DNA of 64,000 nucleotides from Burkholderia guangdongensis (GCF_013403875.1 NZ_JACBNX010000013.1:1-64000), one strand, 5' to 3'; shown: positions 43,310 through 53,965, counted from the stretch's first letter. The notes: a model not told the origin generated them from the letters alone. Made by a program: numbers and translations.

Positions 43310-44788
43310 TCAAGCGCGCGCGGTCGTCGCGACGCGATAGACGTCGCCGTCGTCGGCGCGGAGTTCGCACGCGAGCTGGTGCGCTTCGCGGCGCGTCGCG
43401 ACCGCGGGCGGGGAGCCCTTCAGCGGCCGGCGCGCGGTCTCCGCGAGCGCGAGCACCGACACGATGCCGATCACGGCCGCGCCCATCAGATAGTACGCGG
43501 GCATCAGCGGGTTGCCGGTCGTGTCGACGAGCCAGGCCGTCACGAGCGGCGTCGTGCCGCCGAACAGCGACACCGACACGTTGAAGCCGATCGCGAGCGC
43601 GCCGTAGCGGATCCCGGTCGGGAACAGCGCCGGCAGCACCGACGGCATCACGCCGGTGAAGCATGACAGCAGCGTGCCGAGCATCAGCAGGCCGCCGAAC
43701 ATCGGCAGCGTCGCGCCGGTGCCGATCAGCTTCATCGCGGGAATCGCGAGCAGCAGCAGGCCGACGCAGCCCGCGAGCATCACCGGCTTGCGGCCGACCG
43801 AGTCCGACAGGCGGCCGGCGGCGAGCGTCATCGGCATCATCAGCACCATCACGAGCAGAACCAGCACGAGGCCGTGCGCCGCGTCGACGTGCAGTGTCGA
43901 CGACAGATAGCTCGGCAGGTACGACAGCACCATGTAGTCGGTCACGTTGAAGATCAGCACGAGACCGACGCACAGCAGCAGCGCGCGCCAGTTCGCGAGC
44001 AGCGTGTCGTAAAAGCGCGCGCGCGGCATCGCGTTGCCCTGCGCTTCGCGCGCGTCGGCTTCGCGCTTGAATGCGGGCGTTTCTTCGAGGCGCATCCGGA
44101 TGTAGAGCCCGATCAGGCCGAGCGGCCCCGCGATCAGGAACGGCACGCGCCAGCCCCACGACAGCAGCGCGTCTTCCGGCAGCGACGCGGTCAGCAGCGC
44201 GACGACGCCCGCGCCGAGCACGTAGCCGACGAGCGTGCCGAATTCGAGGAAGCTGCCCATGAAGCCGCGGCGGCGGTCGGTCGAGAATTCCGCGATGAAG
44301 GTCGCGGCGCCGCCGTACTCGCCGCCCGTCGAGAAGCCCTGCACGAGACGCGCGACGAGCAGCAGCACCGGCGCGAGCATGCCGATCGACGCGTAGCTCG
44401 GGATCAGGCCGATCGCGAACGTGCCGACGGCCATCATGATCATCGTCGCGGCGAGCACGCGCTGGCGGCCGATGCGGTCGCCGAGCGGGCCGAACACCAT
44501 GCCACCGAGCGGACGCACGACGAACGCGGCCGCGAACGTGCCGAACGTCGCGAGCAGTTGCGCGGACGGGCTGCTCGACGGGAAGAACACCTTGCCGAGC
44601 GTCACGGCGATGTAGCTGTAGACGCCGAAATCGAACCATTCCATCGCGTTGCCGATCGCCATCGCGCTGACCGCGCGTTTCAGCAGGCTCTGATCGACGA
44701 CGGTGATGTCGGCGGCGGACGGCGCGTCGTGCTGCGACGCGGACGGGGAGGGGGACACAGCGGCTGGGCTGACGTGTGTAGCGGTCAA
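43310..44788 (-). CDS. MFS transporter, metabolite:H+ symporter family (ProP/KgtP-like)
   Basis: 492 aa with about twelve membrane segments. Family signatures are AVSAMAIGNAMEWFDFGVYSYIAV, FVVRPLGGMVFGPLGDRIGRQRVL (motif A), LARLVQGFSTGGEYGGAATFIAEFS and FLEFGTLVGYVLGAG. These mark the proline/betaine, alpha-ketoglutarate, citrate and shikimate symporter branch; the individual substrate is not predictable. I take a TTG at 44788 as start since AAGGAG lies 9 bp upstream. The frame extends further without a better site. Confidence 0.87.
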   Translation of the reverse strand: MTATHVSPAAVSPSPSASQHDAPSAADITVVDQSLLKRAVSAMAIGNAMEWFDFGVYSYIAVTLGKVFFPSSSPSAQLLATFGTFAAAFVVRPLGGMVFGPLGDRIGRQRVLAATMIMMAVGTFAIGLIPSYASIGMLAPVLLLVARLVQGFSTGGEYGGAATFIAEFSTDRRRGFMGSFLEFGTLVGYVLGAGVVALLTASLPEDALLSWGWRVPFLIAGPLGLIGLYIRMRLEETPAFKREADAREAQGNAMPRARFYDTLLANWRALLLCVGLVLIFNVTDYMVLSYLPSYLSSTLHVDAAHGLVLVLLVMVLMMPMTLAAGRLSDSVGRKPVMLAGCVGLLLLAIPAMKLIGTGATLPMFGGLLMLGTLLSCFTGVMPSVLPALFPTGIRYGALAIGFNVSVSLFGGTTPLVTAWLVDTTGNPLMPAYYLMGAAVIGIVSVLALAETARRPLKGSPPAVATRREAHQLACELRADDGDVYRVATTARA

Positions 44789-45604
<816 letters not shown>

Positions 45605-45664
45605 GCGCTGTCAAGCGTGACCCGCGCCGGATTGTGTCAAAACGTCACACAACACACGCACTGT

Positions 45665-45714
45665 CACGCATCAACACGCACCGACACGTGCCGACACGCA
45701 ACGTCACGCGTCGT
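45665..45714. repeat. 10-bp tandem repeat, 5 copies, overlapping the dnaQ stop
   Basis: CACGCATCAA, CACGCACCGA, CACGTGCCGA, CACGCAACGT and CACGCGTCGT are contiguous and run into the last codons and stop of dnaQ (45704). Confidence 0.8.
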
Positions 45715-46435
45715 CGCCGGGCGCGGCGGCCGTCTGCCGCCACACGCATGCGCCCTTGACCGACTTGTCGAGCGCGTCGAGCTGCGCGCGATGCGCGGCC
45801 AGTTCGTCTTCGCTCGCCGCGAGCACCGGCAGGTCGAGCGCCGCGAACGACATCCGCTGGCCGTTCGCGGCGCCTTGCGCGTCGGCGCCGTCGTCGAGCA
45901 TGTCGATCACGAGGCTGTCCTGGCCGCGCGTCATCGCGAGATAGACTTCGGCGAGCAGCTCCGAGTCGAGCAGTGCGCCGTGCAGCGTGCGGTGCGCATT
46001 GTTGATCCCGAAGCGGTCGCACAGCGCGTCGAGCGAGTTGCGCTTGCCGGGGAACATCTGCTTGGCCTGCACGAGCGTGTCGATCACGCCCGCGCAGGGC
46101 CCGGCGAACGGGGGCTGGCCGAGCCGGTCGAATTCCGCGTCGAGAAAGCCGAGGTCGAACGGCGCGTTGTGGATGATCAGCTCGGCGTCGCCGACGAAGT
46201 CGCGAAGCTGCGCGGCGATCTCCGCGAATTTCGGCTTGTCGCGCAGGAATTCGGTCGTGAGCCCGTGCACCGCGAGTGCGCCCGGATCGCTGTCGCGCTC
46301 GGGGTTCACGTACAGGTGCAGGTTGTTGCCGGTGAGCCGCCGGTTCAGCAGCTCGACGCAGCCGATTTCGATGATGCGGTCGCCCGCGCGGGCGTTGAGG
46401 CCGGTGGTTTCGGTATCGAGAATGATCTGGCGCAT
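45704..46435 (-). CDS. dnaQ: DNA polymerase III epsilon subunit (3'-5' proofreading exonuclease)
   Basis: 243 aa. The DEDDh exonuclease motifs are intact: ExoI ILDTETTGLNARAGDRIIEIG, ExoII LIIHNAPFDLGFLDAEFDRL, and ExoIII NAHRTLHGALLDSELLAEVYLAM. The C-terminal 60 residues tether epsilon to the polymerase alpha subunit. The ATG at 46435 is at the family position. rnhA lies immediately upstream in the same orientation, as is common in proteobacteria, with a short 12-bp repeat between. Confidence 0.95.
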   Translation of the reverse strand: MRQIILDTETTGLNARAGDRIIEIGCVELLNRRLTGNNLHLYVNPERDSDPGALAVHGLTTEFLRDKPKFAEIAAQLRDFVGDAELIIHNAPFDLGFLDAEFDRLGQPPFAGPCAGVIDTLVQAKQMFPGKRNSLDALCDRFGINNAHRTLHGALLDSELLAEVYLAMTRGQDSLVIDMLDDGADAQGAANGQRMSFAALDLPVLAASEDELAAHRAQLDALDKSVKGACVWRQTAAAPGDDA

Positions 46436-46460
46436 GGCGTATGAAACGAGAAAAACGTGA

Positions 46461-46496
46461 ACAACCGATAAAACAGCCGATAAAACAACCAATAAA
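46461..46496. repeat. 12-bp tandem repeat, 3 copies, between rnhA and dnaQ
   Basis: ACAACCGATAAA, ACAGCCGATAAA and ACAACCAATAAA follow each other, 12 bp past the rnhA stop codon. It is AT-rich, unlike the other arrays in the window. Confidence 0.85.
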
Positions 46497-46508
46497 GGGC
46501 CGCGCCGC

Positions 46509-46958
46509 TCAGGCGGCCGACAGCGACTCGACGCCGCGGTTCGCGAGCGCATCCGCGCGCTCGTTGCCCGGATGGCCCGCATGGCCCTTGACCCAGCGCC
46601 ATTCGACCTGATGCTGCGCGACGAGCGCATCGAGCCGCTTCCACAGATCGGCGTTCTTCACGGGCGTCTTCGACGCGGTGATCCAGCCTTTCTTCTTCCA
46701 GCCGTGGATCCACTCGGTGATGCCCTTCTGCACGTACTGCGAGTCGGTGTGCACGACGATGCGGCACGGGCGCTTCAGCGCGTCGAGCGCGGCGATCACG
46801 CCCATCAGCTCCATGCGGTTGTTGGTCGTGTTCGGCTCGCCGCCGAACAGCTCCTTCTCGGTGTCGCCGTAGCGCAAGAGCGCGCCCCAGCCGCCGGGGC
46901 CGGGGTTGCCCTTGCAGGCGCCGTCGGTGTAGATGTCGATCGTATCGTGGGTCGTCAT
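46509..46958 (-). CDS. rnhA: ribonuclease HI
   Basis: 149 aa. It degrades the RNA strand of RNA-DNA hybrids. The catalytic acidic residues are in [19 protein letters not shown] (Asp12), [15 protein letters not shown] (Glu50), [13 protein letters not shown] (Asp72) and the late [15 protein letters not shown]. Its start overlaps the stop of the methyltransferase gene by 4 bp (ATGA), so the two are cotranscribed. Confidence 0.96.
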   Translation of the reverse strand: MTTHDTIDIYTDGACKGNPGPGGWGALLRYGDTEKELFGGEPNTTNNRMELMGVIAALDALKRPCRIVVHTDSQYVQKGITEWIHGWKKKGWITASKTPVKNADLWKRLDALVAQHQVEWRWVKGHAGHPGNERADALANRGVESLSAA

Positions 46959-47767
46959 GAGGATTCTTGGTGGGTGGTCGGGGAAGCCGCCGGCGTCAGG
47001 CCGGGCGCGAGCACGGGCTTCTTCATCTTGATCTGGCCGACGAGCCGCATGCCGCGCACGCGCTTGACGGCCGTCACCATGTAAACGGCGCCGAGGATCG
47101 GCCACCAGCGGTCGCCGGCGGCCTCCATGAATGCGCAGCGCGCGAGCCACTTGTCGGTCGCGAGCGGCGGGCGATAGCAGCCGAAGCGGCCGCGCTCGAG
47201 ATCGAAGCCGAGCAGCTTGATCCAGTCCTTCAGCCGGATGAACGCGATCTGGTCGCGCGCGGACGGCACGAACGGCCGGTTCGCCATCTTGCCGAACGAC
47301 TGGCGCATCCCCCACAGGCTCAGCGAGTTGAAGCCGGTGATCACGAGCTGGCCCTCGGGCATCAGCACGCGCTCGGCCTCGCGCAGCAGCCGGTGCGGGT
47401 CGGACGTGAACTCGAGCGTGTGCGGCATCACGATCAGGTCGACGCTCTGCGACTCGAACGGCAGGTCGAGCAGATCGCACCAGAGCGTGCTGCGCCCGGC
47501 CGGCGCATGCTCCGGGCCGGGCGTTTCGCGCGCCCACGGGTACTGGTACGGCGCGCTCGCGCCGCTGGCCGGATCGAGCACGAGCCCGCGGTACGGCATC
47601 CGGTTCTCGCGCAGTGCGTCGAGCTGCGGCAGGCCGAGCTGCAGCGCGTGAAAACCGAACACGTCGGATACGAAGCGATCGAGCTGCGCCTGCTCCCAGC
47701 CGAGCACGTAGCGCCCGGGCGGGGAGTCGGTCCATTCGGGCCAGTCTATAATTGGACGATCAGCCAT
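46955..47767 (-). CDS. class I SAM-dependent methyltransferase upstream of rnhA
   Basis: 270 aa. The domain shows [52 protein letters not shown], the motif II to post-III region of class I methyltransferases, though the SAM-binding GxG loop is poorly kept ([12 protein letters not shown]). It sits between gloB (divergent) and rnhA, an arrangement widespread in beta-proteobacteria. The substrate is unknown. The ATG at 47767 (MADRPIIDW) is preferred. Confidence 0.85.
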   Translation of the reverse strand: MADRPIIDWPEWTDSPPGRYVLGWEQAQLDRFVSDVFGFHALQLGLPQLDALRENRMPYRGLVLDPASGASAPYQYPWARETPGPEHAPAGRSTLWCDLLDLPFESQSVDLIVMPHTLEFTSDPHRLLREAERVLMPEGQLVITGFNSLSLWGMRQSFGKMANRPFVPSARDQIAFIRLKDWIKLLGFDLERGRFGCYRPPLATDKWLARCAFMEAAGDRWWPILGAVYMVTAVKRVRGMRLVGQIKMKKPVLAPGLTPAASPTTHQESS

Positions 47768-47784
47768 ATCGATTGTTGCGTGCC

Positions 47785-48636
47785 ATGAACGAGCTGGAAT
47801 ACATGCCGGTCCCGGCATTCGAGGACAACTACATCTGGCTCGTGTCGGACGGCAGCGACGCGATCGCCGTCGATCCGGGCGAAGCCGCTCCGGTGCGCCG
47901 CGCCCTCGCTGAACGAGGCTGGCGGCTGACCGCTATTTTACTCACGCACCACCATGCCGACCACGTCGGCGGCGTTGCCGCGCTGATCGCCGGCCAATCG
48001 GCCGACCGGCCGCTGCCCGTCTACGGCCCCGCGGCCGAGGGGATCGGCGTCGTCACGCGGCCGCTCGCGGGCGGCGATCGCGTGACGCTCGCGTCGCCCG
48101 CGCTGACGTTCGACGTGATCGACGTGCCTGGCCACACGCGCGGCCACATTGCGTATTTTCAGGCGGCCGGCCCAGGCCCGGCCGGGGTAGGCGCGGCCGG
48201 CGCAGGCCCGGCCGGCCCGGGCCCGACGTCACCGCACGTATTCTGCGGCGACACGCTGTTCTCGTGCGGCTGCGGGCGGCTGTTCGAGGGCACGCCCGCG
48301 CAGATGCTCGCGTCGCTCGACGCGCTCGCGGCGCTGCCCGGCGATACGCGGGTGCATTGCGCGCACGAATACACGCTGTCGAACATCCGCTTCGCGCTCG
48401 CGTGCGAGCCGGGCAACGCGGCGCTCGCCGCGTGGCGCGACGCCGCGCAGGCACGCCGCGCGCAAGGGGTGCCGACGCTGCCGACGACGATCGCGCACGA
48501 GCGCGCGGTGAACCCGTTCCTGCGCGCGGACAGCGGCGAGATCCGCGCGACGCTCGAGGCGCAGCTGCACGAAACGGTGCCGGATCGGCTGGCCGCATTC
48601 ACGCTGATGCGGGAGTGGAAAAACCGGTTCCGATGA
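47785..48636 (+). CDS. gloB: hydroxyacylglutathione hydrolase (glyoxalase II)
   Basis: 283 aa. It hydrolyses S-lactoylglutathione in methylglyoxal detoxification. The binuclear metal site is LTHHHADHVGG, with DVPGHTRGHIAYF, FCGDTLFSCGCGRLFEGT and HCAHEYTLSNIRFA. Between HIAYF and HVFCGD lies an insertion of about 20 residues made almost only of G, A and P (GPGPAGVGAAGAGPAGPGP), encoded by a GC-only repeat; the loop is short in ordinary GloB. The gene is divergent from the methyltransferase, with 17 bp between starts. Confidence 0.93.
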   Translation: MNELEYMPVPAFEDNYIWLVSDGSDAIAVDPGEAAPVRRALAERGWRLTAILLTHHHADHVGGVAALIAGQSADRPLPVYGPAAEGIGVVTRPLAGGDRVTLASPALTFDVIDVPGHTRGHIAYFQAAGPGPAGVGAAGAGPAGPGPTSPHVFCGDTLFSCGCGRLFEGTPAQMLASLDALAALPGDTRVHCAHEYTLSNIRFALACEPGNAALAAWRDAAQARRAQGVPTLPTTIAHERAVNPFLRADSGEIRATLEAQLHETVPDRLAAFTLMREWKNRFR

Positions 48637-48721
48637 GCGTCGCCGCATCGGAAAAAAGTTCATCCCGAATCTGCAAAATCGGCCCCAAATACTGGATTTG
48701 CCTAGATTTTCGGCGTTTTTA

Positions 48722-48750
48722 TTGACGTGAAGGACGCACTTCCGTACCAT
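48722..48750 (+). promoter_or_regulatory. candidate mltD promoter
   Basis: TTGACG, a 17-bp spacer, and TACCAT lie 39 bp before the mltD start, a good sigma-70 fit in this GC-rich genome. Confidence 0.5.
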
Positions 48751-48788
48751 CGCCTCCAATTTACCCGCCGCCGTAATCCGAGATTTTC

Positions 48789-50426
48789 ATGCGACTATTA
48801 CTGAGTGCGTTGCTGGTCCTGCTGCTCGCCGCGTGCGCGAGCCAGGGACCCACCGCCAATACCGCCGCCGATCCGCAAGCGGCGTCCAACTTCCTCCGCA
48901 AGTCCGCCACCGCCAAAGAAACCGTCGACGTCGACAAGCAATCCGTCGGCGAGCTCACGAGCGCCGACACCGATCTGTGGGCGCGCATCCGCCGCGGCTT
49001 CCAGATGCCCGACCTGCAGAGCGACCTCGTCGACATGCAGACCCAGTGGTACGTCCAGCGCCCCGATTACGTGCAGCGGATGACCGAGCGGTCGCAGAAA
49101 TACCTGTATCACATCGTCGAGGAGCTCGAGGCGCGCCACATGCCGACCGAGCTCGCGCTGCTGCCGTTCATCGAATCCGCGTACAACCCGCAGGCGCTGT
49201 CGGTCGCGAAGGCGGCCGGCATGTGGCAGTTCGTGCCCGGCACCGGCCGCACGTACAACCTGCGGCAGAACATGTGGCAGGACGAGCGCCGCGACGTGCT
49301 CGCGTCGACGAGCGCCGCGCTCGACTATCTGTCCCGCCTGCACGACATGTTCGGCGACTGGTATCTCGCGCTCGCCGCGTACAACTGGGGCGAGGGCAAC
49401 GTGCAGCGCGCGATCGCGCGCAACCAGGCGGCCGGCCTGCCGACCGACTACCAGAGCCTGCGTTTGCCGAGCGAGACGCGCAACTACGTGCCGAAGCTGC
49501 AGGCGGTCAAGAATCTGATCGCGCACCCGCAGCAGTACGGCCTCACGCTGCCGGACATCCCGAACCACCCGTATTTCGTGACCGTCACGACGTCGCATGA
49601 CATCGACGTCAACGTCGCCGCGCAGCTCGCGAACCTGTCGCTCGACGAGTTCAAGTCGCTGAACCCGTCGTTCAAGAAACCGGTGATTCTCGGCGCGACC
49701 GATCCGCAGATCCTGCTGCCGTTCGACAATGCGTCCGCGTTCGAGAAGAATCTGAAGGCGTACGGCGGCCAGCTGTCGACGTGGACGACGTACACGGTCG
49801 ACGAGCGGATCACGCCGCAGGCGCTTGCCGAGAAGATCGGCGTCGACGCGGATACGCTGATGAGCGTGAACAAGATTCCGGCCGGGATGCGGCTGAAGTC
49901 GGGCTCGACGCTCGTCGTGCCGCGCACCGACGACGACGACGAGGACATCAGCGCGGACGTCGCCGAAAACGCGGTGCTCGCGATGGAGCCGGACGTGCCG
50001 GACACGCGCAAGATGCTGATCCGCGTGCGCCGCAAGCAGTCGATGGAGGCGATCGCGGGCCGCTACGGCGTGTCGGTCGGCCAGCTGCGGGCGTGGAACA
50101 AGACGCGCCGCGAGATCGTGATGCCGGGCCAGACGATGGTGCTGCACGTGCCGGTCGGCCGCGCGGTGCCGGCGGAGCCGGGGCCGGAGCGGATCGCGAC
50201 GTCGATCGGCGGCGCGCGGATCGAGCGCGCGAGCCTGCACGTCGGCGGCGGCAAGGCCGGGCGCGGCGAGCGGGCGGCGAGCGGCGGCAAGTCCGCCCCC
50301 GCGAAGGCATCGAAGGGCGCGAAGGCGCCGAAGGCCGCCGCGCCGGCGAAAGCCGCCGCTTCCAAGTCCGAACCGAAGGCCGCGTCGAAGTCGACCGAGT
50401 CGCACAAGGGCAAGAAGAAGAAATGA
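48789..50426 (+). CDS. mltD: membrane-bound lytic murein transglycosylase D
   Basis: 545 aa outer-membrane lipoprotein that cleaves peptidoglycan. The signal ends LLAAC with Cys16. The SLT domain (about residues 100-250) has the catalytic Glu in LLPFIESAYNPQALSVAKAAGMWQFVPGT and WYLALAAYNWGEGNVQRAI. Two LysM modules follow: WTTYTVDERITPQALAEKIG..., about 335-385, and LIRVRRKQSMEAIAGRYGVSVGQLRAWN, about 405-450. The last 70 residues are a K/A/S-rich tail ending in four lysines, possibly binding anionic wall polymers. A terminator follows at 50482-50508. Confidence 0.94.
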   Translation: MRLLLSALLVLLLAACASQGPTANTAADPQAASNFLRKSATAKETVDVDKQSVGELTSADTDLWARIRRGFQMPDLQSDLVDMQTQWYVQRPDYVQRMTERSQKYLYHIVEELEARHMPTELALLPFIESAYNPQALSVAKAAGMWQFVPGTGRTYNLRQNMWQDERRDVLASTSAALDYLSRLHDMFGDWYLALAAYNWGEGNVQRAIARNQAAGLPTDYQSLRLPSETRNYVPKLQAVKNLIAHPQQYGLTLPDIPNHPYFVTVTTSHDIDVNVAAQLANLSLDEFKSLNPSFKKPVILGATDPQILLPFDNASAFEKNLKAYGGQLSTWTTYTVDERITPQALAEKIGVDADTLMSVNKIPAGMRLKSGSTLVVPRTDDDDEDISADVAENAVLAMEPDVPDTRKMLIRVRRKQSMEAIAGRYGVSVGQLRAWNKTRREIVMPGQTMVLHVPVGRAVPAEPGPERIATSIGGARIERASLHVGGGKAGRGERAASGGKSAPAKASKGAKAPKAAAPAKAAASKSEPKAASKSTESHKGKKKK

Positions 50427-50481
50427 GCGCCGGGCCCGCGCGGCCCGAATTTGCTAACATTCGACGAAACGTCCGACGAAA

Positions 50482-50508
50482 CGCCGTCACCGAGGTGACG
50501 GCGTTTTT
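50482..50508 (+). terminator. Rho-independent terminator of mltD
   Basis: CGCCGTCAC-CGAG-GTGACGGCG followed by TTTTT, 56 bp after the stop codon. Confidence 0.92.
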
Positions 50509-50543
50509 CGTTTGTGCAGCGCATTTGGCCTGAAGGAGGGTGC

Positions 50544-51773
50544 ATGTCGTCGATGCAGTGGAGGGTGCTCGTGCTGTTCGCGCTCGGGTATTTCGTGTCG
50601 TACGTGTTCCGGGGCGTCAATCTCGGCTTCGCGCCGTTCATCACGCGCGATCTCGGGCTGTCGGCGGCCGATCTCGGTCTGCTGACGAGCCTCTACTTTC
50701 TCGGTTTCGCGGGCGCGCAGCTGCCGGCCGGCGTGCTGCTCGACCATTTCGGTCCGCGCCGCGTGACGGCCGGCATGCTGCTGTTCGCGGCGGCGGGCGC
50801 GCTCGTGTTCGGCGCCGCGCACGGGATCGGCGCGATGATGCTCGGGCGCCTGCTGATCGGCGTCGGCGTGTCGGTCAGCCTCGGCGCCGCGTTCAAGGCG
50901 CTCGCGCAGCACTTCCGGGTCGAGCGGCTGCCGCTCGTGAACGGTGTCGTGATGGCGGTCGGCGGGCTCGGCGGCGTCGCGGTCGGTTCGCCGCTGACCT
51001 GGCTGCTCGGCGTGCTCGACTGGCGCGCGATCTGCGTCGCGCTCGCGGTGCTGACCGTCGCGGTCGCCGGCGCGATCTGGGCCGGCGCGCCCGACGCGCG
51101 GCAAACGCGCCACCAGGGCACGCTCGTCAGCCAGTTCAAGGGCACGTGGCACATCCTGAAGAGCGCCGCGTTCTGGAAGATCGGCTCGTTCTCGATCGTC
51201 ACGCAGGGCGTGTTCTATGCGATGCAGTCGCTGTGGGTCGGCGCGTATCTGCGTGACGTCGCCGGCTTCGATGCGCACGCGGCCGCGCGCCTCGTGTCGC
51301 TGCTCGGCTTCGCGATGATGGCGGGCAGCGTCGGCTTCGGCGCGGCCGCGCGGCTGTTCGAGCGGCGCGGCGTGTCGGTCTACGCGTTTTGCGGGATCGG
51401 GATGGCGCTGTTCGTCGTCACGCAGCTCGCGATCGTCGTGCGCGTGCCGCTGCCGGCATCGGCGCTGTGGATCGCGTACGGGATGTTCGGCGGGGTCGGA
51501 ATCCTGAGCTACGCGGTGCTGGCCGAGCATTTCCCGCCGCATCTGATCGGCCGCGTGAACACGACGCTCACGCTCGTGATCTTCCTGCTGATCTTCGGGT
51601 TCCAGATCGGCGTCGGCGAGGTGCTGGCGTTCTGGTCGCCCGTCGACGGCCGCTATCCGGTGGCCGCGCATCTGAGCGCGTGGAGCGTGCTGATCGCGCT
51701 GCAGATCGCGAGCGCGCTCTGGTACGCGTGGCCCGCGCGCGCCGGCGCTGCCCGGGCCGGCGCGCGCGGGTAG
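50544..51773 (+). CDS. MFS transporter, NarK/organic-anion-like
   Basis: 409 aa with about twelve membrane segments. It starts MSSMQWRVLVLFALGYFVSYVFRGVNLGFAPF and contains motif-A-like LLDHFGPRRVTAGM, GRLLIGVGVSVSLGAAFKAL and NGVVMAVGGLGGVAVGSPLTWLLG. Substrate unknown; related carriers move organic anions, sugars or nitrate. GAAGGAGG precedes the ATG at 50544. The gene stands alone between the mltD terminator and the carA promoter. Confidence 0.88.
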   Translation: MSSMQWRVLVLFALGYFVSYVFRGVNLGFAPFITRDLGLSAADLGLLTSLYFLGFAGAQLPAGVLLDHFGPRRVTAGMLLFAAAGALVFGAAHGIGAMMLGRLLIGVGVSVSLGAAFKALAQHFRVERLPLVNGVVMAVGGLGGVAVGSPLTWLLGVLDWRAICVALAVLTVAVAGAIWAGAPDARQTRHQGTLVSQFKGTWHILKSAAFWKIGSFSIVTQGVFYAMQSLWVGAYLRDVAGFDAHAAARLVSLLGFAMMAGSVGFGAAARLFERRGVSVYAFCGIGMALFVVTQLAIVVRVPLPASALWIAYGMFGGVGILSYAVLAEHFPPHLIGRVNTTLTLVIFLLIFGFQIGVGEVLAFWSPVDGRYPVAAHLSAWSVLIALQIASALWYAWPARAGAARAGARG

Positions 51774-52098
51774 TGCCAGCGACATTGCTAGCGACATTGC
51801 CAGCGGCATCGTGTCGCAATCTGGATTGAAAAGAGGGGCATTTTCGCGCTATAATTTGTAAGTTTGTGCTGATCAACCTCGCACCCTAGCGCCTACCCCT
51901 TCATCCCGTTCATCCGCCGCGCGCCGTCTATCGGGCGACGGCGCGACATCCCGCGCCGCGTGTGCGCCGGATTCGCGCCGCGTACCGGATTCGCGCCGCG
52001 GATCGCGCCAAGCCAGCGACCTCGCGCGCGTTCGCCGCGCGTCGCTCGCGCGGCCGGGTAGACAGGTCGGCCGCTGGGTGCTCCCCAAGGAGCCTCCC
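51774..52098 (+). promoter_or_regulatory. carA promoter and about 240-nt leader, preceded by a 12-bp tandem repeat
   Basis: Directly after the MFS stop come GCCAGCGACATT, GCTAGCGACATT and GCCAGCGGCATC (51775-51810). A good sigma-70 promoter follows: TTGAAA (51826-51831), 18 bp, TATAAT (51850-51855). From a start near 51862 the leader to the carA GTG is about 240 nt, long for such a gene, and includes an 18-bp direct repeat CCGGATTCGCGCCGCGTA (51967 and 51985). No gene is visible inside it; pyrimidine- or arginine-responsive control is possible but not demonstrated. Confidence 0.7.
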
Positions 52099-53247
52099 GT
52101 GTTGCCGTCTTTTTCTCCCGCTTTGCTCGCACTCGCCGACGGCACGGTCTTTCGTGGTTATTCGATCGGGGCCGAAGGCCACACGATCGGCGAAGTCGTG
52201 TTCAATACCGCGATCACCGGCTATCAGGAAATCCTCACCGACCCGAGCTACGCGCGCCAGATCGTCACGCTCACGTATCCGCACATCGGTAACGTCGGCG
52301 TGAACGTCGAGGACGTCGAAGCGACGAAAGTCCATGCGGCGGGCCTGATCATCCGCGATCTGCCGACGCTCGCGTCGAACTTCCGGATGGATCGCACGCT
52401 CGGCGACTATCTGCGCGACGAAGGCGTCGTCGCGATCGCCGGCATCGACACCCGCAAGCTGACCCGCATCCTGCGCGACAAGGGCGCGCAGAACGGCTGC
52501 ATCCTCGCCGGCTCCGACGACGAGGCGAAAGCGATCGAGCTCGCGCGCTCGTTCCCGGGCCTCGCCGGGATGGATCTCGCGAAGGTCGTGTCGACGAGCA
52601 AGCCGTTCGAATGGAAGCAGACCGAATGGCGCCTCGGCAGCGGCTACGGCATGCAGGCCACGCCGAAATACCGTGTCGTCGCGTACGACTTCGGCGTCAA
52701 GTACAACATCCTGCGGATGCTCGCGGAGCGCGGCTGCCACGTGACGGTGCTGCCCGCGCAGGCGAGCGCGGAAGAGGCGCTCGCACTGAATCCGGACGGC
52801 ATCTTCCTGTCGAATGGCCCCGGCGATCCGGAACCGTGCGATTACGCGATCGCGGCGACGAAGACGTTCCTCGAGCGCGGCGTGCCGACGTTCGGCATCT
52901 GCCTCGGCCACCAGATCATGGGGCTCGCGGTCGGCGGCAAGACGCTGAAGATGAAGACCGGCCACCACGGCGCGAACCACCCGGTCAAGGATCTCGGCGA
53001 CGGCCGCGTCGTGATCACGTCGCAGAACCACGGCTTCGCGGTCGACGCCGATTCGCTGCCCGCGAACGCGCGCGTCACGCACGTGTCGCTGTTCGACGGC
53101 ACGCTGCAGGGCTTCGAGCTGACCGACCGTCCGGCGTTCTGCTTCCAGGGCCACCCGGAAGCGTCGCCGGGCCCGCACGACATCGGCTATCTGTTCGACC
53201 GCTTCACCGCGCTGATGGACGCCGCGAAGGCGCCGCGCGTCGCGTAA
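52099..53247 (+). CDS. carA: carbamoyl-phosphate synthase small subunit (glutaminase)
   Basis: 382 aa. It releases ammonia from glutamine for CarB. The N-terminal domain begins [23 protein letters not shown] and contains [19 protein letters not shown]. The class I glutamine amidotransferase domain has [14 protein letters not shown], the nucleophile Cys in [14 protein letters not shown], and the His/Glu pair in [18 protein letters not shown]. The start is a GTG at 52099 behind AAGGAG (52087-52092). leuE is interposed between carA and carB, as in other Burkholderia. Confidence 0.97.
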   Translation: MLPSFSPALLALADGTVFRGYSIGAEGHTIGEVVFNTAITGYQEILTDPSYARQIVTLTYPHIGNVGVNVEDVEATKVHAAGLIIRDLPTLASNFRMDRTLGDYLRDEGVVAIAGIDTRKLTRILRDKGAQNGCILAGSDDEAKAIELARSFPGLAGMDLAKVVSTSKPFEWKQTEWRLGSGYGMQATPKYRVVAYDFGVKYNILRMLAERGCHVTVLPAQASAEEALALNPDGIFLSNGPGDPEPCDYAIAATKTFLERGVPTFGICLGHQIMGLAVGGKTLKMKTGHHGANHPVKDLGDGRVVITSQNHGFAVDADSLPANARVTHVSLFDGTLQGFELTDRPAFCFQGHPEASPGPHDIGYLFDRFTALMDAAKAPRVA

Positions 53248-53293
53248 CGGGCGACGTCACGTCACACAACGTCACGACAGGAGCACACGCATC

Positions 53294-53965
53294 ATGTTCG
53301 GCCACGCACTCGGCATCACGGATCTCTGGACCTACGTGTTCGGCGTGATCGTCATCGTCCTGCTGCCGGGGCCGAACTCGATGTACGTGCTGTCGCTCGC
53401 CGCGCAGCGCGGCGTGAAGACGGGCTACCGCGCCGCGTGCGGCGTGTTTCTCGGCGATACGGTGCTGATGGCGCTGTCGGCCGCGGGCGTCGCGTCGCTG
53501 TTGAAGGCGAACCCGCTGCTGTTCTCGGTCGTCAAGTACGGCGGCGCCGCGTACCTGCTCTATATCGGCAGCTCGATGCTGCGCGCCGCGTGGCGCAGGC
53601 TGCGGCAGCCGGACGGTGCGGTGGCCGACCCAGCGCCCGGCGCGCCGCGCGCGGTCGATAGCGAGCGACCGTTCCGCAAGGCGATCGTCGTGAGCCTGCT
53701 GAACCCGAAAGCGATCCTGTTCTTCGTGTCGTTCTTCATCCAGTTCGTCGATCCGGCGTTCGCGCACCCGGCACTGTCGTTCGTCGTGCTCGGCGCGATC
53801 GCGCAGGTCGCGAGCTTCCTGTACCTGAGCACGCTGATCTTCGCGGGTGCCCGCCTCGCCGAGCAGTTCCGCCGCCGCCGCAGGCTCGCGGCCGGCGCGT
53901 CGGGCAGCGTCGGCACGCTGTTCGTCGGCTTTTCCGTGAAGCTCGCGCTCGCGACGATGAACTGA
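53294..53965 (+). CDS. leuE: LysE/RhtB-family amino-acid exporter (LeuE-like)
   Basis: 223 aa with about six membrane segments. Family signatures are [27 protein letters not shown] and [24 protein letters not shown], followed by [24 protein letters not shown]. It should export leucine or related neutral amino acids. CAGGAG precedes the ATG. It lies 46 bp after carA and 53 bp before carB in the same direction, so it is probably part of the carAB transcript, though no metabolic link is obvious. Confidence 0.9.
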   Translation: MFGHALGITDLWTYVFGVIVIVLLPGPNSMYVLSLAAQRGVKTGYRAACGVFLGDTVLMALSAAGVASLLKANPLLFSVVKYGGAAYLLYIGSSMLRAAWRRLRQPDGAVADPAPGAPRAVDSERPFRKAIVVSLLNPKAILFFVSFFIQFVDPAFAHPALSFVVLGAIAQVASFLYLSTLIFAGARLAEQFRRRRRLAAGASGSVGTLFVGFSVKLALATMN

